DNA of 64,000 bases, taken from an uncultured Collinsella sp. GTDB lineage: Bacteria; Actinomycetota; Coriobacteriia; Coriobacteriales; Coriobacteriaceae. A program made the translations under genes and the position numbers. Below are positions 61,466-64,000 of this stretch, one piece after another; within the stretch, counting starts at the first letter, position 1, and each line of letters starts with the position of its first letter. The notes under the pieces are model-generated. The model ran no database searches. It was given only the letters and a program-made list of their open reading frames with translations, and was not told where the DNA came from. The DNA lies in NCBI GenBank assembly GCA_900544235.1, contig UQUL01000005.1, forward strand, positions 1-64,000, given 5' to 3'.

Positions 61466-63574
61466 CTAGGCCTGTTCGGTGCCTGCGGCCTCCAGACCGA
61501 TTAAACGGAACGGGTCCGCCACGCCGCCGATCGACTTTTGCAACTCGCGTTGACGCTGCGAATCCTGCGCGGCCTGCACGGTCAGCGCGCGACGGGCCTC
61601 ATCATCGAGCGAACGATCCTGGCGCAGCTTGGCCTGTGCGGCACGCATGCGGCGCTTGATGGTGTAGAGCTCGAGCGTATCGAGCATAAACACGATGTTC
61701 GTCTCGGTGGGGTGCTTGCTCGTCGCCGAGATGCGCCCGGCACTCACAAGCGTTGCCGCCTCGGGACACACCGAGCGCGCCGCATCCATGCAGGCTGCAG
61801 GATCGGTTCCCGGCGGCGTTGCCAGAACGGCCCACGCGATGGACTCGTGACGTGGGTCAACCCACTCGATGGAGCAGATGCGGTCGGCATACGTGCGGAA
61901 CAGGTCGGGGTAGCTCGTGAGCATGGTCAACAGTTCGCGCTCCCCTGCCAAGGACTTGCGCTCTAGATCGGTCAAGACCATCGGCGCCGCCGTAGCCGGT
62001 GCGTCCGAACCATCAGGCACAGGAACAGAGCCCATACCATCAGGCACGTCGATCGGCGGCAGGTCGTCGACGACCTCCACGGGCGCGGCATCGTAGGCAT
62101 CGAGCGGGACGTAGTCGTACGGCTCTTCTTCGACCGGCGCGGACACCGGCGGCGTAGCGCCCGATGCCCAAGCACCGCGACCGGCATCGCGGGAACCCGA
62201 TGCCCGACTGCCCGCGCTACCAGAGCGCTCGGCCTGCGCCCGCTGGCGCTCATAGTTCTGCTCACGACGTCGTTCCGCATCCTCGCGCTTGGCGACATCG
62301 CGAAACACGCGACCCGAGCTCGCACGCACGGTCTCCAGATCCAAACCCAGCAGATCGGCAATCTGGATAAAGTACGTATCGATCATATAGCTGTCACGAA
62401 GCGGATAGATGAGCGTCAGCGCGTCCTCCAGCGCCTTGGCGCGACCGCCCGGCGTGGTGATGTCGCTCGACTCCTGCAGCGAACGGTACACGAAGTCCAT
62501 GAGCGGCTCGGCGGCGTCAATGCGTTTCAGCAGCTCCCCTCCGCCGTGCGCCGTGATGAACTCCATGGGATCGTTGCCGTCGGGGAGCACCACGCAGCGC
62601 AGGTCCATCGAATCCTGCTCGATAAACTGAATCGCGCGGCGGGCGGCCTTCTGGCCCGCGGCATCGCCGTCGAACATATACACGATGCGCTTGGCAAAGC
62701 GAGTGAGCGTCTTGACGTGATGCTCCGTGAGGGCGGTGCCCAGCGTGGCGACAACGTTTTTAATCCCCGCTTCCCAACAGGCGATGCAGTCGGTATAGCC
62801 CTCCACCACGATGGCGGTATCCTGCGCGACGATAAACTCCTTGGCCCAATTAAATCCGTAGAGGTTTCGCTTTTTATGGAACACGCTCGTCTCGGCGGTG
62901 TTGAGGTACTTAGGCTGGCCGTCGCCCATGATGCGACCGCCAAAGGCAATGTTGTGACCCTGCTCGTCAAAGATGGGGAACATCACGCGGTCGTAGAAGC
63001 GGTCGGCAAGCTGCCCGCGCCCGCGGCTCACGGCAACGTTGGCGTCGATCATCTCCTGTGGGGTAAAACCCGCCTGGGACAGGTGCGACACCAGCGCGTT
63101 ACGGCCCGGTGCAAAGCCCAGGCAGTAGCGGCGGCAGACGTCGCCACCCATGCCGCGGCTGGCAAAGTACTCGCGCGGACGGCCGTCCTTACCGCGCATA
63201 AGCATGGTGTGGTAGAACTGGGCGGTCTCGGCACACAGATCGTAGATGCGGGCACGCTTAGTACCGCGCTCGCGGCGATCTCCGGTGTCGTGCAGCTCAA
63301 TACCCGCGCGATCGGCCAAGTAACGGATTGACTCGGGAAAGCTCAGGTTCTCGCGCTTCATGATATAGGTGAAGACGTCGCCACCCTCGCCGCAGCCAAA
63401 GCAATGCCACACCTGCGTGGCGGGAATAATGTGGAAGGACGGCGTCTTTTCGCCATGAAAGGGGCAGCAGCCCCAAAACTCATGGCCGCGAGGCTTGAGC
63501 TCAACCGTTTCCTGCACGATGGCAACGAGGTCGGACGCAGCGCGTACCTGGTCTTTCTCCTCATCGCTAATCAC
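61466..63574 (-). CDS. dnaG: DNA primase
   Basis: Makes RNA primers for replication. It has 702 residues: the CHC2 zinc finger (CCPFH and HCFGC, residues 36-62), a TOPRIM domain with VVEGYTD and MFDGDAAG, a low-complexity Arg/Ser/Pro linker (about 435-520), and a C-terminal helicase-binding domain. The linker is long for the family. Active residues are intact. The start overlaps the ribF stop by eight bases. Confidence 0.96.
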   Translation of the reverse strand: MISDEEKDQVRAASDLVAIVQETVELKPRGHEFWGCCPFHGEKTPSFHIIPATQVWHCFGCGEGGDVFTYIMKRENLSFPESIRYLADRAGIELHDTGDRRERGTKRARIYDLCAETAQFYHTMLMRGKDGRPREYFASRGMGGDVCRRYCLGFAPGRNALVSHLSQAGFTPQEMIDANVAVSRGRGQLADRFYDRVMFPIFDEQGHNIAFGGRIMGDGQPKYLNTAETSVFHKKRNLYGFNWAKEFIVAQDTAIVVEGYTDCIACWEAGIKNVVATLGTALTEHHVKTLTRFAKRIVYMFDGDAAGQKAARRAIQFIEQDSMDLRCVVLPDGNDPMEFITAHGGGELLKRIDAAEPLMDFVYRSLQESSDITTPGGRAKALEDALTLIYPLRDSYMIDTYFIQIADLLGLDLETVRASSGRVFRDVAKREDAERRREQNYERQRAQAERSGSAGSRASGSRDAGRGAWASGATPPVSAPVEEEPYDYVPLDAYDAAPVEVVDDLPPIDVPDGMGSVPVPDGSDAPATAAPMVLTDLERKSLAGERELLTMLTSYPDLFRTYADRICSIEWVDPRHESIAWAVLATPPGTDPAACMDAARSVCPEAATLVSAGRISATSKHPTETNIVFMLDTLELYTIKRRMRAAQAKLRQDRSLDDEARRALTVQAAQDSQRQRELQKSIGGVADPFRLIGLEAAGTEQA

Positions 63575-64000
63575 GGATGCTCACCCCCTGCTCGCCCAAG
63601 TTGCGACGAATGTCCTCGATATTACCCTCGACGGTCGCGATCAACTCATCCAGCGAATCGAACACACGCGAGGGACGCAGCCAGCGCGTAAACGCCAGCG
63701 AAACGGAAGCGCCGTACAGGTCGCCCGTATAACCAATTAAATTAGCCTCGAGATGCGCAGATGCCGCATCGTCAGCATACGTTGGCGGCAGGCCGACGTT
63801 CACGGCAGCGGGCCACGCGGTGTCATCGACCAGCACCAGACCCTCATACACGCCATCGGCTGGCACCTGAATGCCGTCGGGAACCTGCAAGTTTGCCGTG
63901 GGAAAGCCCATGCCAGAACCCTCGTGACGGCCGCGAATAACACCGCCACGCACCATATACGGACGGCCGAGTAACCCAGCAGCAAGCTCCACATGGCCCT
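63567..64000 (-). CDS. ribF: Riboflavin kinase/FAD synthetase, 5' part off the window
   Basis: The C-terminal riboflavin kinase domain of RibF is visible: GMGFPTANLQVP, AAVNVGLPPTY and HLEANLIGYTGDLYG. The N-terminal FAD-synthetase half lies beyond base 64000, so about 145 of some 310 residues are seen. It makes FMN and FAD from riboflavin. The stop overlaps dnaG. Confidence 0.92.
   Translation of the reverse strand, partial: GHVELAAGLLGRPYMVRGGVIRGRHEGSGMGFPTANLQVPDGIQVPADGVYEGLVLVDDTAWPAAVNVGLPPTYADDAASAHLEANLIGYTGDLYGASVSLAFTRWLRPSRVFDSLDELIATVEGNIEDIRRNLGEQGVSIRD

Overview
The window looks like chromosomal DNA from a GC-rich Coriobacteriia-type actinobacterium, most like Collinsella. The genus is an inference. 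It rests on the base composition, on an actinobacterial order of a DivIVA-like gene, DUF177 and rpmF beside plsX-acpP-rnc-smc-ftsY-ffh, and on the mix of PTS, T-box and low-GC-type housekeeping genes. Almost every gene lies on the minus strand. The first 51 bases are not genomic: they are Illumina Nextera library adapter, so this is a raw contig end.

Region 1 (52-8983) is a sugar-uptake block. It holds a truncated tRNA CCA-adding enzyme, two 1-phosphofructokinase paralogues, the general PTS proteins EI (ptsI) and HPr (ptsH), a fructose-type EIIBCA permease (fruA) and a divergent RpiR-type regulator with an operator-like palindrome between them. Together these would import fructose as fructose-1-phosphate and phosphorylate it to fructose-1,6-bisphosphate. 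Long perfect palindromes fill the spaces between genes.

Region 2 (9015-22312) is a long co-oriented run read from alaS downward: alaS, ruvX, mltG, a YqeG-type phosphatase, aroK, a degenerate aroB-like gene, pepP, efp, asp23, nusB, xseB, tlyA, nadK, recN. Many genes overlap by a few bases. Region 3 (22362-25518) is a sigma-B-like operon: a DUF948 membrane protein, a degenerate RsbW-like protein, the sigma factor and an AI-2E family membrane protein.

Region 4 (25619-37050) carries rarA, dgt, a lone prepilin peptidase, a family-2 glycosyltransferase, an RluA-type pseudouridine synthase, lspA, a densely structured 250-base intergenic element, ileS under a T-box leader, a GldA-type dehydrogenase and a DUF523 gene. 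Region 5 (37132-44630) has ftsH, a corrinoid adenosyltransferase, a MATE exporter, an rRNA/tRNA methyltransferase, folA-thyA, and a DUF134-NifX fusion gene whose promoter lies between two copies of a palindrome.

Region 6 (44654-64000) is a core block: ffh, ftsY, smc, rnc, acpP, plsX, rpmF, DUF177, a DivIVA-like gene, coaD, rsmD, recG, a FakA-type fatty-acid kinase with an Asp23 partner, tRNA-Asn, the principal sigma factor rpoD, dnaG and the 3' end of ribF. I saw no CRISPR array, no intact insertion sequence, no prophage and no obvious defence island. The less ordinary material is in regulatory DNA, intergenic palindromes and a few degenerate or fused proteins.
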